From Lachnospiraceae bacterium (lineage in GTDB: Bacteria; Bacillota; Clostridia; Lachnospirales; Lachnospiraceae), in assembly GCA_015057165.1 (NCBI GenBank), contig SVEY01000001.1:26580-90579 (forward strand): a stretch of DNA of 64,000 bases. The letters are read 5' to 3'. Every line of letters starts with the position of its first letter. Within the stretch, counting starts at the first letter, position 1. Made by a program: the position numbers and the translations under genes. The notes beneath the pieces are model-generated. The model was not told the DNA's origin, did no database searches, and was given only the letters and a program-made list of their open reading frames with translations. This document shows, piece by piece, positions 1 to 9,847 of the stretch.

Positions 1-560
1 CAGAGAACCTTTATACAGAGGATAAAGGTGCATATACTGGCGAGATTTCAGCAGATATGCTAGTAGATGCTGGTGTTGAATATGTTGTAATTGGTCACTC
101 TGAGAGAAGAGAGTACTTCAATGAGACTGATGAGTTCCTAAATAAGAAAGTTAAGAAGGCAATCGAGAAAGGCCTTACTCCAATTCTTTGCTGTGGAGAG
201 ACATTAGAGCAAAGAGAGATGGGCGTTACTATGGACTGGATTCGTCTACAGATTAAGTCTGACTTAACAGGTGTTGCAGCTTCTGATGTTGCTAAGCTTG
301 TTATTGCTTACGAGCCAATTTGGGCTATTGGAACAGGCAAGACAGCAACTTCTGATCAGGCTGAAGAAGTTTGTGCAGGAATTAGAGCTTGTGTTGCTGA
401 AATGTATGATCAAGCTACTGCAGATGCTGTTCGTATTCAGTACGGTGGATCTGTTAATGCTGGTAATGCTAAGGAGTTATTCTCTAAGCCTAACATTGAC
501 GGTGGTCTTGTAGGTGGAGCATCACTTAAGGCTGACTTTGGTGATATCGTTAATGCATAA
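1..560 (+). CDS. tpiA: Triosephosphate isomerase, 5'-truncated by window edge
   Basis: Reading frame is open from base 3 ([19 protein letters not shown]...). Contains [23 protein letters not shown] and [13 protein letters not shown] motifs. Confidence 0.97.
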   Translation, partial: ENLYTEDKGAYTGEISADMLVDAGVEYVVIGHSERREYFNETDEFLNKKVKKAIEKGLTPILCCGETLEQREMGVTMDWIRLQIKSDLTGVAASDVAKLVIAYEPIWAIGTGKTATSDQAEEVCAGIRACVAEMYDQATADAVRIQYGGSVNAGNAKELFSKPNIDGGLVGGASLKADFGDIVNA

Positions 561-582
561 ATAATGTTTTATTAGAATTATT

Positions 583-614
583 AAGGTTCTGTACTTATGT
601 GCAGAACCTTTTTT
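583..614 (+). terminator. Rho-independent terminator after tpiA
   Basis: AAGGTTCTG-tacttatgtg-CAGAACCTTTTTT hairpin plus T-run. Confidence 0.85.
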
Positions 615-766
615 ATTTAATTTGAGTTATGCAAAATGTGATAAAACCATTGACTTTGCCTATGTTTTTTGACAATTATTATCGTGTCGAAAAAACATTT
701 ATTATGATATAATTTTCTAGTATGTATTAAGATGTGGTTTTATAAGTGACATTTTTTAATATTATT

Positions 767-2140
767 ATGAATAAGACAATAAAATTAGGCCTATTAGTTG
801 TCCTTCTTATTGCTGTTCTTGGTCTTTGTGGCTGCGAGGCAGATAAAGCAGAAGCATCTAATATGACAAAGATACAACTTGAATACGAGCTTTCTAAATA
901 CGACACGAGTTATGAGAAAATACTTGCTGTATGTACGAAAGAATTTGCAGGTAATCATCCAATTGATGAGAATTTCATGGGATGGTTTATAAGTCGTTAT
1001 GGAGATGCGGCATTAGACACAATTGTGGCAAAAGAAGAATTTGTAGATCCAGATATATGGTATAACATTACAGGCAAAAGTATTCATGTGTTATGGTTTG
1101 AATATTCTGCTGAAACAGGATTGGATACATATAGTAATCTTCGTACTTATGTTGTTAATACGAAGTCTGATGATAATGTGGTCTTTGATATTGCAGGTGA
1201 TGTATCTCTTGCAGAAGACAAGGCTACAACTAATTATATGTATGAGCAAAAGAATGGACTTCTTGATTGCTTTGATGATAATTTGCTTGATGCCATAAAT
1301 GAAAGCGACATTTTCATTGTTAATAATGAATTTGCATATACTACTCGTGGTGATGCTATTGTGGAGAAGTATTATACATTTAGAGGCAATCCTACTTTAA
1401 TTAATGAGTTAAAGCATATTGGAGTAGACGCGGTAACTATTGCTAATAATCATGTATATGATTATAGGGAAGAAGGTTTTCTTGACACACTAAGAAGTCT
1501 TGAAGAGTACAAGATGCCTTATGTTGGTGCAGGAAGAAATCTTGAAGATGCAAAACAGCCTATTTATTATATTGCAAATGGTAGGAAAATTGCTCTTGTA
1601 AATGCCACTCAGATAGAGAAGAATCAGAATTTTACGAAAGCTGCAACTGAGGATGAGGCTGGCGTATTAAAGTGCCTAGATCCAACTGATTTTATTGATG
1701 TGATAGAGAAGGCAAAGAAGAATTCTGACTATGTTCTGGTCATTTCCCATTGGGGAACAGAATATCAGGAAAAATATGGTAAAGATCAGGAAAAGCTGGC
1801 AAAGCAATTTGCAGATGCAGGCGCTGATGCAATTATAGGTGGTCATCCACATATTCTGCAGGGAGTTGATTACATAGAAGATGTGCCTGTGTATTATAGT
1901 TTGGGCAATTTCTTTTTCTCATTAGATGAAAATATGCCGAAGAGCTTTGATACAGGTCTTGCTAGAATTTCTATTAGTCGAGACGGTGAGATTAAGGCAA
2001 GTTTTATACCATGTCGTTTTGACGAAGGTGTAATAAGTCTTATTGATGATAACAAGGAAGCTCAGAAGATTTATTCAGAGCTTAACAAAGTATCTGGTGA
2101 TGCCAGATTTGATCATAATGGATTAATAAACAAAAAATAA
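767..2140 (+). CDS. CapA-family (poly-gamma-glutamate synthesis-type) metallophosphatase lipoprotein
   Basis: Lipobox signal MNKTIKLGLLVVLLIAVLGLCGC; FDIAGDVSLAED, NNHVYDY, SHWGTEYQ, GGHPHILQGVDYI motifs. ORF track start is 746; start 767 chosen from the signal peptide. Confidence 0.88.
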   Translation: MNKTIKLGLLVVLLIAVLGLCGCEADKAEASNMTKIQLEYELSKYDTSYEKILAVCTKEFAGNHPIDENFMGWFISRYGDAALDTIVAKEEFVDPDIWYNITGKSIHVLWFEYSAETGLDTYSNLRTYVVNTKSDDNVVFDIAGDVSLAEDKATTNYMYEQKNGLLDCFDDNLLDAINESDIFIVNNEFAYTTRGDAIVEKYYTFRGNPTLINELKHIGVDAVTIANNHVYDYREEGFLDTLRSLEEYKMPYVGAGRNLEDAKQPIYYIANGRKIALVNATQIEKNQNFTKAATEDEAGVLKCLDPTDFIDVIEKAKKNSDYVLVISHWGTEYQEKYGKDQEKLAKQFADAGADAIIGGHPHILQGVDYIEDVPVYYSLGNFFFSLDENMPKSFDTGLARISISRDGEIKASFIPCRFDEGVISLIDDNKEAQKIYSELNKVSGDARFDHNGLINKK

Positions 2141-2162
2141 TTAAAAGAGAGGAAACTAAGTG

Positions 2163-3704
2163 ATGAAAAAACCAACAGTATTAATGGTATTAGATGGATA
2201 TGGGTTAAATGATAATCCAAAGGGGAATGCTATTGCAATGGCTAATACTCCTAGAATGGATGACCTTATGAAGAATTGTCCATTTGTAAAGGGTAATGCC
2301 TCTGGTCTTGCAGTAGGACTTCCTGATGGACAAATGGGTAACTCTGAAGTGGGACATATGAATATCGGTGCTGGAAGGATTATTTATCAGGATCTTACTA
2401 AGATTACTAAAGAAATCGAAGATGGTACATTCTTTGAGAACAAGGTTCTTCTAGAGGCAATTGATAATTGTAAGAAGAATAATTCAGACTTGCATTTATG
2501 GGGACTTCTTTCAGATGGTGGTGTTCATTCCCATAATACACATTTATATGGTCTTCTTGAGATGGCTAAGAAGAATAAACTTGAAAATGTATATGTACAT
2601 GCTTTTCTTGACGGTAGAGATACACCTCCAGCATCAGGTAAGGAGTATGTAGCTCAGCTTGAGGAAGAGATGGCAAGAATTGGTGTTGGAAAAGTTGCAT
2701 CACTTTCAGGTCGTTATTATGCAATGGATAGAGATAATAACTACGATAGAATTAAGAAGGCCTATGATTCACTAGTGTTTGGTGAGGGCGTTACAGATAC
2801 ATCAGCAACACATGCTATGCAGGCAAGTTATGATAATGATGTGACTGATGAATTTGTACTTCCTACTGTAATTGTTGATGAAGAAGGTAAGCCATTATCA
2901 CTTGTTAAGGAAAATGATTCAGTTATCTTCTTTAACTTTAGGCCTGATAGAGCAAGAGAGATAACAAGAGCATTTTGTGATGATGATTTCAAAGGATTTG
3001 ATAGAGATTTTATTAACTTAACATATGTATGCTTTAAAGATTATGATGAGACAATTCCTAATAAATTAATAGCATTTCCAAAAGAAGAAATTGTTAATAC
3101 ATTCGGTGAATTCTTGGCAAATAATAATCTTAAGCAGCTTCGTCTTGCTGAGACAGAGAAGTATGCTCATGTAACATTCTTCTTCAATGGTGGAATAGAA
3201 GACCCTAATAAGTTCGAGTCAAGAATACTCGTTGATTCACCAAAAGATGTGGCAACCTATGACTTAAAGCCTGAGATGAGCGCACCAGAAGTTGGAATGG
3301 ATCTTGTAGAAGCTATTAAATCTAATGATTATGATGTTATTGTAATTAACTTCGCAAATCCTGATATGGTAGGTCATACTGGAGTAATTGAGGCTGCAAT
3401 TAAAGCTGTTGAGAAGGTTGATGAACTAGTTGGTAAAGCTGTTGATGCTGTAAAAGAAGTTGGTGGCGTAATGTTTATCTGTGCTGATCATGGTAATGCA
3501 GAGAAGATGATTGATTATGAGACAGGAGAGCCTCATACAGCACATACAACTAATCCTGTACCATTTATCCTGGTAAATGGTGATGATAACTGGTCTCTAC
3601 GTGAAGGTGGACGCCTTGCTGATATCGCACCAACATTAATTGATATTATGGGTATGGAACAGCCTAAGGAAATGACAGGAGAGTCACTACTTATTAGAAA
3701 ATAG
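2163..3704 (+). CDS. gpmI: 2,3-bisphosphoglycerate-independent phosphoglycerate mutase
   Basis: MVLDGYGLND, GNSEVGHMNIGAGR, HAFLDGRDTPP, CADHGNAEKM motifs; RBS gagagg upstream. Confidence 0.97.
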   Translation: MKKPTVLMVLDGYGLNDNPKGNAIAMANTPRMDDLMKNCPFVKGNASGLAVGLPDGQMGNSEVGHMNIGAGRIIYQDLTKITKEIEDGTFFENKVLLEAIDNCKKNNSDLHLWGLLSDGGVHSHNTHLYGLLEMAKKNKLENVYVHAFLDGRDTPPASGKEYVAQLEEEMARIGVGKVASLSGRYYAMDRDNNYDRIKKAYDSLVFGEGVTDTSATHAMQASYDNDVTDEFVLPTVIVDEEGKPLSLVKENDSVIFFNFRPDRAREITRAFCDDDFKGFDRDFINLTYVCFKDYDETIPNKLIAFPKEEIVNTFGEFLANNNLKQLRLAETEKYAHVTFFFNGGIEDPNKFESRILVDSPKDVATYDLKPEMSAPEVGMDLVEAIKSNDYDVIVINFANPDMVGHTGVIEAAIKAVEKVDELVGKAVDAVKEVGGVMFICADHGNAEKMIDYETGEPHTAHTTNPVPFILVNGDDNWSLREGGRLADIAPTLIDIMGMEQPKEMTGESLLIRK

Positions 3705-3764
3705 TAAAAAGATACCGGTGGCGTACGGATAGAATTAAAATATTCATAAAGGAGAATAGATATT

Positions 3765-4625
3765 ATGAAGCCAATTAAAGAAGGTAAAGTAAGAGAGATG
3801 TACGATAACGGGGACACATTGATATTAGTTGCGACTGATAGAATCAGTGCTTTTGATGTTATCCTTAAGAATAAGATTGTAGATAAGGGTGCAGTACTTA
3901 CCCGTATGAGCAAGTTCTGGTTCGACTTAACGAAAGATATTGTTCCTAATCACATGATTAGCATTGATACTAAGGATATGCCAAAGTTTTTCCAGTCTGG
4001 CGAATTCAATGGCAATGCTATGATGTGTAAGAAGCTTGAGATGCTTCCAATCGAGTGTATCGTTAGAGGATATATTACAGGATCTGGTTGGAAAAGCTAT
4101 CAGGAGAATGGCACTGTTTGTGGTATCAAATTACCAGAGGGTCTGGTAGAATCTGAGAAATTACCTGAAGCTATATATACACCTTCAACTAAAGCTGAGA
4201 TTGGTGATCATGATGAGAATATTTCTTATGAGCAGTCAGTAGAAGTTCTTGAGAAAGCTTATCCTGGCAGAGGTGAAGAACTTGCTAAGAAGATTAGGGA
4301 TTATACTTTGAAACTATATAATACTTGCGCAGATTATGCACTCAGCAAAGGTATTATTATCGCTGATACCAAATTCGAATTTGGTCTTGATGAGAATGGA
4401 GAAGTTGTTCTTGCAGATGAAATGCTTACACCGGATAGTTCCAGATTCTGGCCTGAATCTGAATATGTTGAAGGAAAGAGTCAGCCATCATTTGATAAGC
4501 AATTTGTTAGAGATTATCTCAAAGAACATCCTGATTGCGATTACAACCTGCCACAGGATGTAATTGATAAGACAATAGCTAAGTATAAAGAAGCTTATGA
4601 ATTGCTTACAGGAGAGAAGTTCTAG
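3765..4625 (+). CDS. purC: Phosphoribosylaminoimidazole-succinocarboxamide synthase (SAICAR synthetase)
   Basis: EGKVREMYDNGD, ATDRISAFDVIL, IECIVRGYITGSGWKSY, DTKFEFGLD motifs. Confidence 0.97.
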   Translation: MKPIKEGKVREMYDNGDTLILVATDRISAFDVILKNKIVDKGAVLTRMSKFWFDLTKDIVPNHMISIDTKDMPKFFQSGEFNGNAMMCKKLEMLPIECIVRGYITGSGWKSYQENGTVCGIKLPEGLVESEKLPEAIYTPSTKAEIGDHDENISYEQSVEVLEKAYPGRGEELAKKIRDYTLKLYNTCADYALSKGIIIADTKFEFGLDENGEVVLADEMLTPDSSRFWPESEYVEGKSQPSFDKQFVRDYLKEHPDCDYNLPQDVIDKTIAKYKEAYELLTGEKF

Positions 4626-4688
4626 AGGTATTCGTAGATTAGAGGGGAGTAGCTGTATTTTATTTGATTTATAATATGTGACAAGTGT

Positions 4689-4728
4689 GTGACAGAGGGA
4701 CATGCCAAGCTCCCCTGTCACTTTTTTT
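4689..4728 (+). terminator. Rho-independent terminator after purC
   Basis: GTGACAGaGGGA-catgccaagc-TCCCcTGTCAC followed by T7. Confidence 0.8.
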
Positions 4729-4744
4729 ATTGCGTTTATTTTTC

Positions 4745-4799
4745 TTGCATCTATACTTCTGTGGAGTTATAATATATCTATACTTCTACAGAAGTATAG
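4745..4799 (+). promoter_or_regulatory. Promoter with paired operator for the DUF3990/XRE pair
   Basis: -35 TTGCAT (4745-4750), 17-bp spacer, -10 TATAAT (4768-4773). Perfect palindrome CTATACTTCT-AC-AGAAGTATAG at 4778-4799; repeat half-site CTATACTTCT at 4751-4760 inside the spacer. Confidence 0.75.
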
Positions 4800-4810
4800 G
4801 AGGAACTATT

Positions 4811-5455
4811 ATGATACTTTACCATGGATCTGATAAGATAATTAAGCATCCCGCCTTGAATAAGGGGAGGGTTCATAATGATTATGGCCAGGGTTTTTAT
4901 TGTACAAGACATATTGAATTGGCAAAAGAATGGGCTGTATCAGAAGAAAGAGACGGATTTGTCAATGTATATGAGATTGATACTAAGAAGTTGAAGCTTC
5001 TTAATCTGAATAGTGATGAATACGGGATACTTCATTGGCTGACTTTGCTTATCGATAATAGGTCGTTGAAAGCGGGTAGCCCTATTGCCGAAGATGGCAT
5101 GATATATCTTAAGAAGAATTATAGTATAGACATTTCAGATTTTGACGGAGTGATTGGGTATAGAGCGGACGACTCGTATTTCTCATTTGCCAGAGCATTT
5201 TTATCTAATACAATAAGTATTGCTCAGCTGGAACAAGCCATGTATTTGGGTGATTTGGGAATACAATACTTTTTAAAAAGTAAAAAGGCGTTCGAACTTT
5301 TGATTTATCATGATTCAGTTACAGTAGATCATTTAGAGTATTATCCACTTAAAGTATCAAGAGATAAAAAAGCACGAGATGACTATTCACACATTACAGG
5401 CAGTCTCAATAAAGAAGAAGTATATCTGATAGATTTAATTAGGAGGGATTCGTAG
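4811..5455 (+). CDS. DUF3990-like protein; putative toxin component
   Basis: MILYHGSDKIIKHPALNKGRVHNDYGQGFYCTRHIELAKEWA resembles the DUF3990 N-terminus; ATG at 4811 follows AGGAGGAA RBS. ORF track extends it upstream to 4685 through the promoter and terminator. Confidence 0.75.
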   Translation: MILYHGSDKIIKHPALNKGRVHNDYGQGFYCTRHIELAKEWAVSEERDGFVNVYEIDTKKLKLLNLNSDEYGILHWLTLLIDNRSLKAGSPIAEDGMIYLKKNYSIDISDFDGVIGYRADDSYFSFARAFLSNTISIAQLEQAMYLGDLGIQYFLKSKKAFELLIYHDSVTVDHLEYYPLKVSRDKKARDDYSHITGSLNKEEVYLIDLIRRDS

Positions 5456-6094
5456 ATGTTACATGCATATAATAAGATGTATTTATACGACGCAATGCAT
5501 AATCTGGCAGAAGCATTTGATGTAGCTGTTAATGATTACGATTTCACCTTGGATTATTTTGTGAAGCTTTTCATTGTGTCAGGTATATCATATCAATTTG
5601 AAAAAGGTAATCCCAAATATATATCCGGTAAGTCAGGTGTAGAGCTTGTTGTGGATGTTATCTCAAGAGTTGAAGATAGAGTAATGGATGTTAAATGCGA
5701 TTATAGTTATCGTATCCCCAAAGAAGATTATTGGGTGGGATGGGTTCTTGCTTATTATCAATGGTATAGTGCTAAGACATTCAAAGAGATTCAAAGCATA
5801 ATCACTATGCAGAGATTAAAGGAATTGTATCATCCGTATCACGAGATGGATGAAGAAAAGATTATAGAATATATAGATAAAGAGGCTGAGAAGACAAAAT
5901 GTGTTAAGCGCCTGCAAGCCTACAGAAAGCAACTGGGTATGTCTCAAAGTGAGCTGGCGAAAGCATCCGGAATCAATCTTAGAACACTTCAACAATATGA
6001 GATTGGAGCCAAAGATATCAGCAAAGCATCTGTATCTACAGTATTGGCATTATCAAGAGTGCTAGAGCGTGATGTGAGAGATCTGTGTAGTTAA
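5456..6094 (+). CDS. XRE-type HTH protein with N-terminal partner domain; putative antitoxin/regulator
   Basis: C-terminal HTH: LQAYRKQLGMSQSELAKASGINLRTLQQYEIGAKDISKAS. Start codon directly abuts the upstream stop codon. Confidence 0.78.
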   Translation: MLHAYNKMYLYDAMHNLAEAFDVAVNDYDFTLDYFVKLFIVSGISYQFEKGNPKYISGKSGVELVVDVISRVEDRVMDVKCDYSYRIPKEDYWVGWVLAYYQWYSAKTFKEIQSIITMQRLKELYHPYHEMDEEKIIEYIDKEAEKTKCVKRLQAYRKQLGMSQSELAKASGINLRTLQQYEIGAKDISKASVSTVLALSRVLERDVRDLCS

Positions 6095-6199
6095 TTAAGA
6101 TGGCGAAGGTATTGCTGTCACATTTGTTCCGTGCTATACTGATTGACGGATAAGAGTAGGAGACATGTGACAAAAGTCATTTGAAAGGATTAATATATT

Positions 6200-7084
6200 A
6201 TGGAAGAGGAACAATTATCTGACGAACAGGAACCAAAGACAAAGCTTAAGCGGCATTTTTTTCTTGTGGTAATAATACTTGCATTTGTATTTTTGATTTT
6301 AGGACAGTTACTGGGATTAGGGATTACGTCCTTAATCGAGCTGCCTTTTGGTGAAATGGATAATGCCACAGCATTTTTGTTCGAGTATTTAAGCCTTGGC
6401 GGGGTAGTGATACTTATTCTTGTATACTGCTTTTTCTTTGATAAGAAAGTTTTTAGAAGCTTTCTTTATATTAAGCAAGGAGATTCGAAAGGTAATACAT
6501 TTAAGAAGCTGGGACTTGGCTTACTTATAGGTTTTCTAATGAATTGCTTATGTGTTCTGGTTGCATTTATTCATGGTGATCTTCAGTTAAATATTAGTAA
6601 ATTCTCTATTATCTATATGATATGTGCTTTCTTTTGTGTGATGGTACAGTCAGGAGCAGAAGAGCTTCTTTGTCGCGGATATGTAATAGGAGCGCTTAGA
6701 CAACGTTATCCAATCTGGGTTGCGCTGCTTATAAATGTTGTTATGTTTGTTGTGCCACACCTTGACAATAATGGTATATCAGTATTGCCGGTTATTCAGA
6801 TTGCTTTGATGGGTCTTGCCACCGGTATAATGGTGTGTTTTTATGACAGTCTTTGGATGGCAATAGGTATTCACACTGCATGGAACTTTACGCAGAATTT
6901 CATATACGGTCTTCCCAATTCTGGACATCCATCTGAAAGCTCTATATTAAAATTAGAAGATGCCTCAGACAGTATTTTCTACGACACCGTTTTCGGTATA
7001 GAGGGTACTATTACAGCAGCGCTTGCTTTGGTGATACTTTGTGTAGCACTTATACTTATCGCACGCAAGGCTAAGCGAGTGTGA
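6200..7084 (+). CDS. CPBP family intramembrane glutamic endopeptidase
   Basis: Multiple TM segments; QSGAEELLCRGYVIGALRQRY (EExxxR), FVVPHLDN and IGIHTAWNFTQNFIYG motifs. Confidence 0.88.
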   Translation: MEEEQLSDEQEPKTKLKRHFFLVVIILAFVFLILGQLLGLGITSLIELPFGEMDNATAFLFEYLSLGGVVILILVYCFFFDKKVFRSFLYIKQGDSKGNTFKKLGLGLLIGFLMNCLCVLVAFIHGDLQLNISKFSIIYMICAFFCVMVQSGAEELLCRGYVIGALRQRYPIWVALLINVVMFVVPHLDNNGISVLPVIQIALMGLATGIMVCFYDSLWMAIGIHTAWNFTQNFIYGLPNSGHPSESSILKLEDASDSIFYDTVFGIEGTITAALALVILCVALILIARKAKRV

Positions 7085-7165
7085 TTCGTTTTTTATTTTA
7101 CATAATCTGTAAGCATTGATATAATAATACCTGTATTTGAATTAGTAATTCAGGAGGTATGTGAT

Positions 7166-8299
7166 ATGATTTACAGAGATTTTCAGGGCCTTAAGCTATC
7201 AGCTCTTGGATTTGGTGCAATGCGCCTTCCGGTTATAGACGATGATGATGCAAGAATTGACGAGCCTGCAGCATGTCGTATGATTGACAAGGCTATGTCA
7301 AGTGGCATCAATTATTACGATACAGCCTGGGGCTATCATGGTGAGAACTCAGAGATTGTATTAGGTAAGGCCTTATCTAAGTATCCAAGAGATAATTTCT
7401 ATTTAGCAACCAAGTTTCCCGGGTATGACCCTGCTAATTGGAGCAAGGTTGATAAGATTTTTGAGCGCCAGTTAGAGAAACTTGGCGTAGAATATTTTGA
7501 TTTCTACTTATTCCATAATGTATGTGAAATGAATATAGATGCCTACCTTGATGATGAGAAATACGGCATATACAGTTATCTGATGAAGCAAAAGGAGAAT
7601 GGTCGTATACGTCATCTTGGCTTCTCATGTCATGGTAATATGGACGTACTTAAGAGATTCCTTGATGCATATGGTGATGACATGGAATTCTGTCAGCTTC
7701 AGATGAATTATCTTGACTGGACCTTCCAAAGAGGCAAAGAGAAGGTTGAACTCTTAGATAAGTATAGCATTCCTGTATGGGTTATGGAGCCTCTTCGTGG
7801 AGGTAAGCTTGCAAATGTTGATTCGCAGTACGAAGAGATGATGAAAAAGATTCGTAGTGATGAAGACCCTGCATCATTGGCATTTAGATTTCTTCAAAGC
7901 ATACCTTCTGTTACAGTTATTCTATCCGGCATGTCAAGTGATGAGCAGCTTGATAAGAATCTTGATACATTTTCAGAAGATAAGGGCTTATCAGATACTG
8001 AGCGCAAGTCGCTTCTTGATATAGCTGATAAGATGCTCTCAATTGGAACTGTTCCTTGTACAGCATGTCATTATTGTGTAAGTCATTGTCCTCAGGAACT
8101 AGATATACCTCATCTGATTGCTTTGTACAACGAGCATGCATATACAGGTGGCGGATTCATTGCACCTATGGCGTTATCTGCACTGCCTGAAGATAAGAAG
8201 CCCAGCGCATGTATAGCTTGTCGCAGTTGTGAGCAGGTATGTCCTCAGCAGATTAAGATTTCAGAGGTTATGCACGACTTTACATCTAAATTATCATAG
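7166..8299 (+). CDS. Aldo/keto reductase with C-terminal 4Fe-4S ferredoxin-type domain
   Basis: LSALGFGAMRLP, INYYDTAWGYHGENSE; C-terminal CTACHYCVSHCP and CIACRSCEQVCP clusters. Confidence 0.92.
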   Translation: MIYRDFQGLKLSALGFGAMRLPVIDDDDARIDEPAACRMIDKAMSSGINYYDTAWGYHGENSEIVLGKALSKYPRDNFYLATKFPGYDPANWSKVDKIFERQLEKLGVEYFDFYLFHNVCEMNIDAYLDDEKYGIYSYLMKQKENGRIRHLGFSCHGNMDVLKRFLDAYGDDMEFCQLQMNYLDWTFQRGKEKVELLDKYSIPVWVMEPLRGGKLANVDSQYEEMMKKIRSDEDPASLAFRFLQSIPSVTVILSGMSSDEQLDKNLDTFSEDKGLSDTERKSLLDIADKMLSIGTVPCTACHYCVSHCPQELDIPHLIALYNEHAYTGGGFIAPMALSALPEDKKPSACIACRSCEQVCPQQIKISEVMHDFTSKLS

Positions 8300-8300
8300 T

Positions 8301-8322
8301 GGCCGTGATACTTGACACGGCC
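8301..8322 (+). terminator. Hairpin terminator after aldo/keto reductase gene
   Basis: GGCCGTG-atacttga-CACGGCC; weak T tract. Confidence 0.55.
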
Positions 8323-8378
8323 TTATGTCACTGCTAGAATTCTAATTGTTATTTTGAAGTATGTGGAGGAATATATAA

Positions 8379-9830
8379 ATGGGAACAGATAGGTATATTA
8401 GCCCTTTATCAGAGCGTTATGCAAGTAAAGAAATGCAATATATTTTCTCGCAGGATAAGAAATTTACTACATGGAGAAAGCTATGGATTGCACTTGCAGA
8501 AACTGAGATGGAACTAGGACTGTCACAAGATGGTAAGCCTGTTATCACTCAGGAACAGATTGATGAACTTAAGGCTAATGTAGATAATATTAATTATGAT
8601 GTGGCGAAGGCAAGAGAGAAAGAGGTACGCCATGATGTTATGAGTCATGTATATGCTTATGGACAACAATGCCCTAAGGCAGCCGGCATTATTCACCTTG
8701 GTGCTACAAGCTGTTATGTGGGTGATAATACGGACATAATTATTATGCGTGATGCACTTAATCTTGTAAGAAGCAAGCTTATCAATGTAATTAATGAGCT
8801 TAGTACATTTGCTGACAAGTACAAGGATATGCCTACTCTTGCATTTACACATTTTCAACCTGCTCAGCCAACTACTATCGGTAAGCGTGCCACGTTATGG
8901 ATTAATGAATTCATGATGGACTTAGAGGACTTAGATTATGTCTTATCTACCCTTAAACTCCTTGGCTCTAAGGGTACAACCGGTACACAAGCCAGTTTCA
9001 AGGAACTGTTCAATGATGATAATGAAGTTATAGATAAGATTGATCCTCTTATTGCGGCTAAGATGGGATTTAAAGAATGTGTCCCTGTTTCGGGACAGAC
9101 ATATTCCCGTAAAGTTGATACAAGAGTGTGTAATATACTAGCAGGAATTGCTGCCAGCGCACACAAGATGAGCAACGATATAAGATTACTTCAACACTTA
9201 AAGGAGATAGAAGAACCATTCGAGAAGGCTCAGATTGGTTCAAGTGCAATGGCATACAAGCGTAATCCTATGAGAAGCGAGAGAATAGCATCCTTGTCTC
9301 GTTATGTAATGATTGATGCTCTTAATCCTGCAATCACATCAGCCACACAATGGTTCGAGAGGACACTGGATGACTCTGCCAACAAGCGAATATCCATTGC
9401 AGAAGGTTTCCTGGCAACTGATGGAGTTTTAGATTTGTGCCTTAATGTGGTAGACGGACTTGTGGTATATGATAAGGTTGTTACTAAGCGCCTATTAAGT
9501 GAATTGCCATTTATGGCAACAGAGAATATTATGATGGATGCTGTTAAGGCAGGAGGCAATAGACAAGAGCTTCATGAGAAGATAAGACAGCTTAGCATGG
9601 AGGCAGGTAAGAATGTCAAGGTGGAAGGCCTTGAGAATAATCTGTTAGAGCTTATTGCCGAAGATGATGAATTCCCTATGTCCTTAGACGAATTGAAGTC
9701 GACAATGGATCCAAGTAGATACGTTGGACGCGCGCCATATCAGGTTACGAAATACTTAGAAGAAGTAGTTAATCCTGTACTTAAAACCAATGCAGATGTA
9801 ATTGGTATGAAGGCAGAAATAAATGTATAA
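8379..9830 (+). CDS. purB: Adenylosuccinate lyase
   Basis: SPLSERYAS, HLGATSCYVGDNTD, FTHFQPAQPTTIGKR, GSSAMAYKRNPMRSERI motifs. Confidence 0.97.
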   Translation: MGTDRYISPLSERYASKEMQYIFSQDKKFTTWRKLWIALAETEMELGLSQDGKPVITQEQIDELKANVDNINYDVAKAREKEVRHDVMSHVYAYGQQCPKAAGIIHLGATSCYVGDNTDIIIMRDALNLVRSKLINVINELSTFADKYKDMPTLAFTHFQPAQPTTIGKRATLWINEFMMDLEDLDYVLSTLKLLGSKGTTGTQASFKELFNDDNEVIDKIDPLIAAKMGFKECVPVSGQTYSRKVDTRVCNILAGIAASAHKMSNDIRLLQHLKEIEEPFEKAQIGSSAMAYKRNPMRSERIASLSRYVMIDALNPAITSATQWFERTLDDSANKRISIAEGFLATDGVLDLCLNVVDGLVVYDKVVTKRLLSELPFMATENIMMDAVKAGGNRQELHEKIRQLSMEAGKNVKVEGLENNLLELIAEDDEFPMSLDELKSTMDPSRYVGRAPYQVTKYLEEVVNPVLKTNADVIGMKAEINV

Positions 9831-9847
9831 AGGAGTGTTTTATTAAT

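Noticed and set aside
668-712. TTGACA at 668 as the promoter of the CapA-like gene
   Set aside because: Nearest good -10 (ATATAATT around 707) is over 30 bp away, so the pair is not a plausible sigma-A promoter.
3533-3913. Minus-strand 126-aa ORF across the gpmI-purC junction
   Set aside because: Antisense to two clear core genes; no supporting signals.
4488-4721. Minus-strand ORF between purC and the DUF3990 gene
   Set aside because: Antisense to the purC 3' end and its terminator.
8523-9559. Cluster of minus-strand ORFs inside purB
   Set aside because: Antisense to a highly conserved enzyme; typical of AT-rich codon usage.
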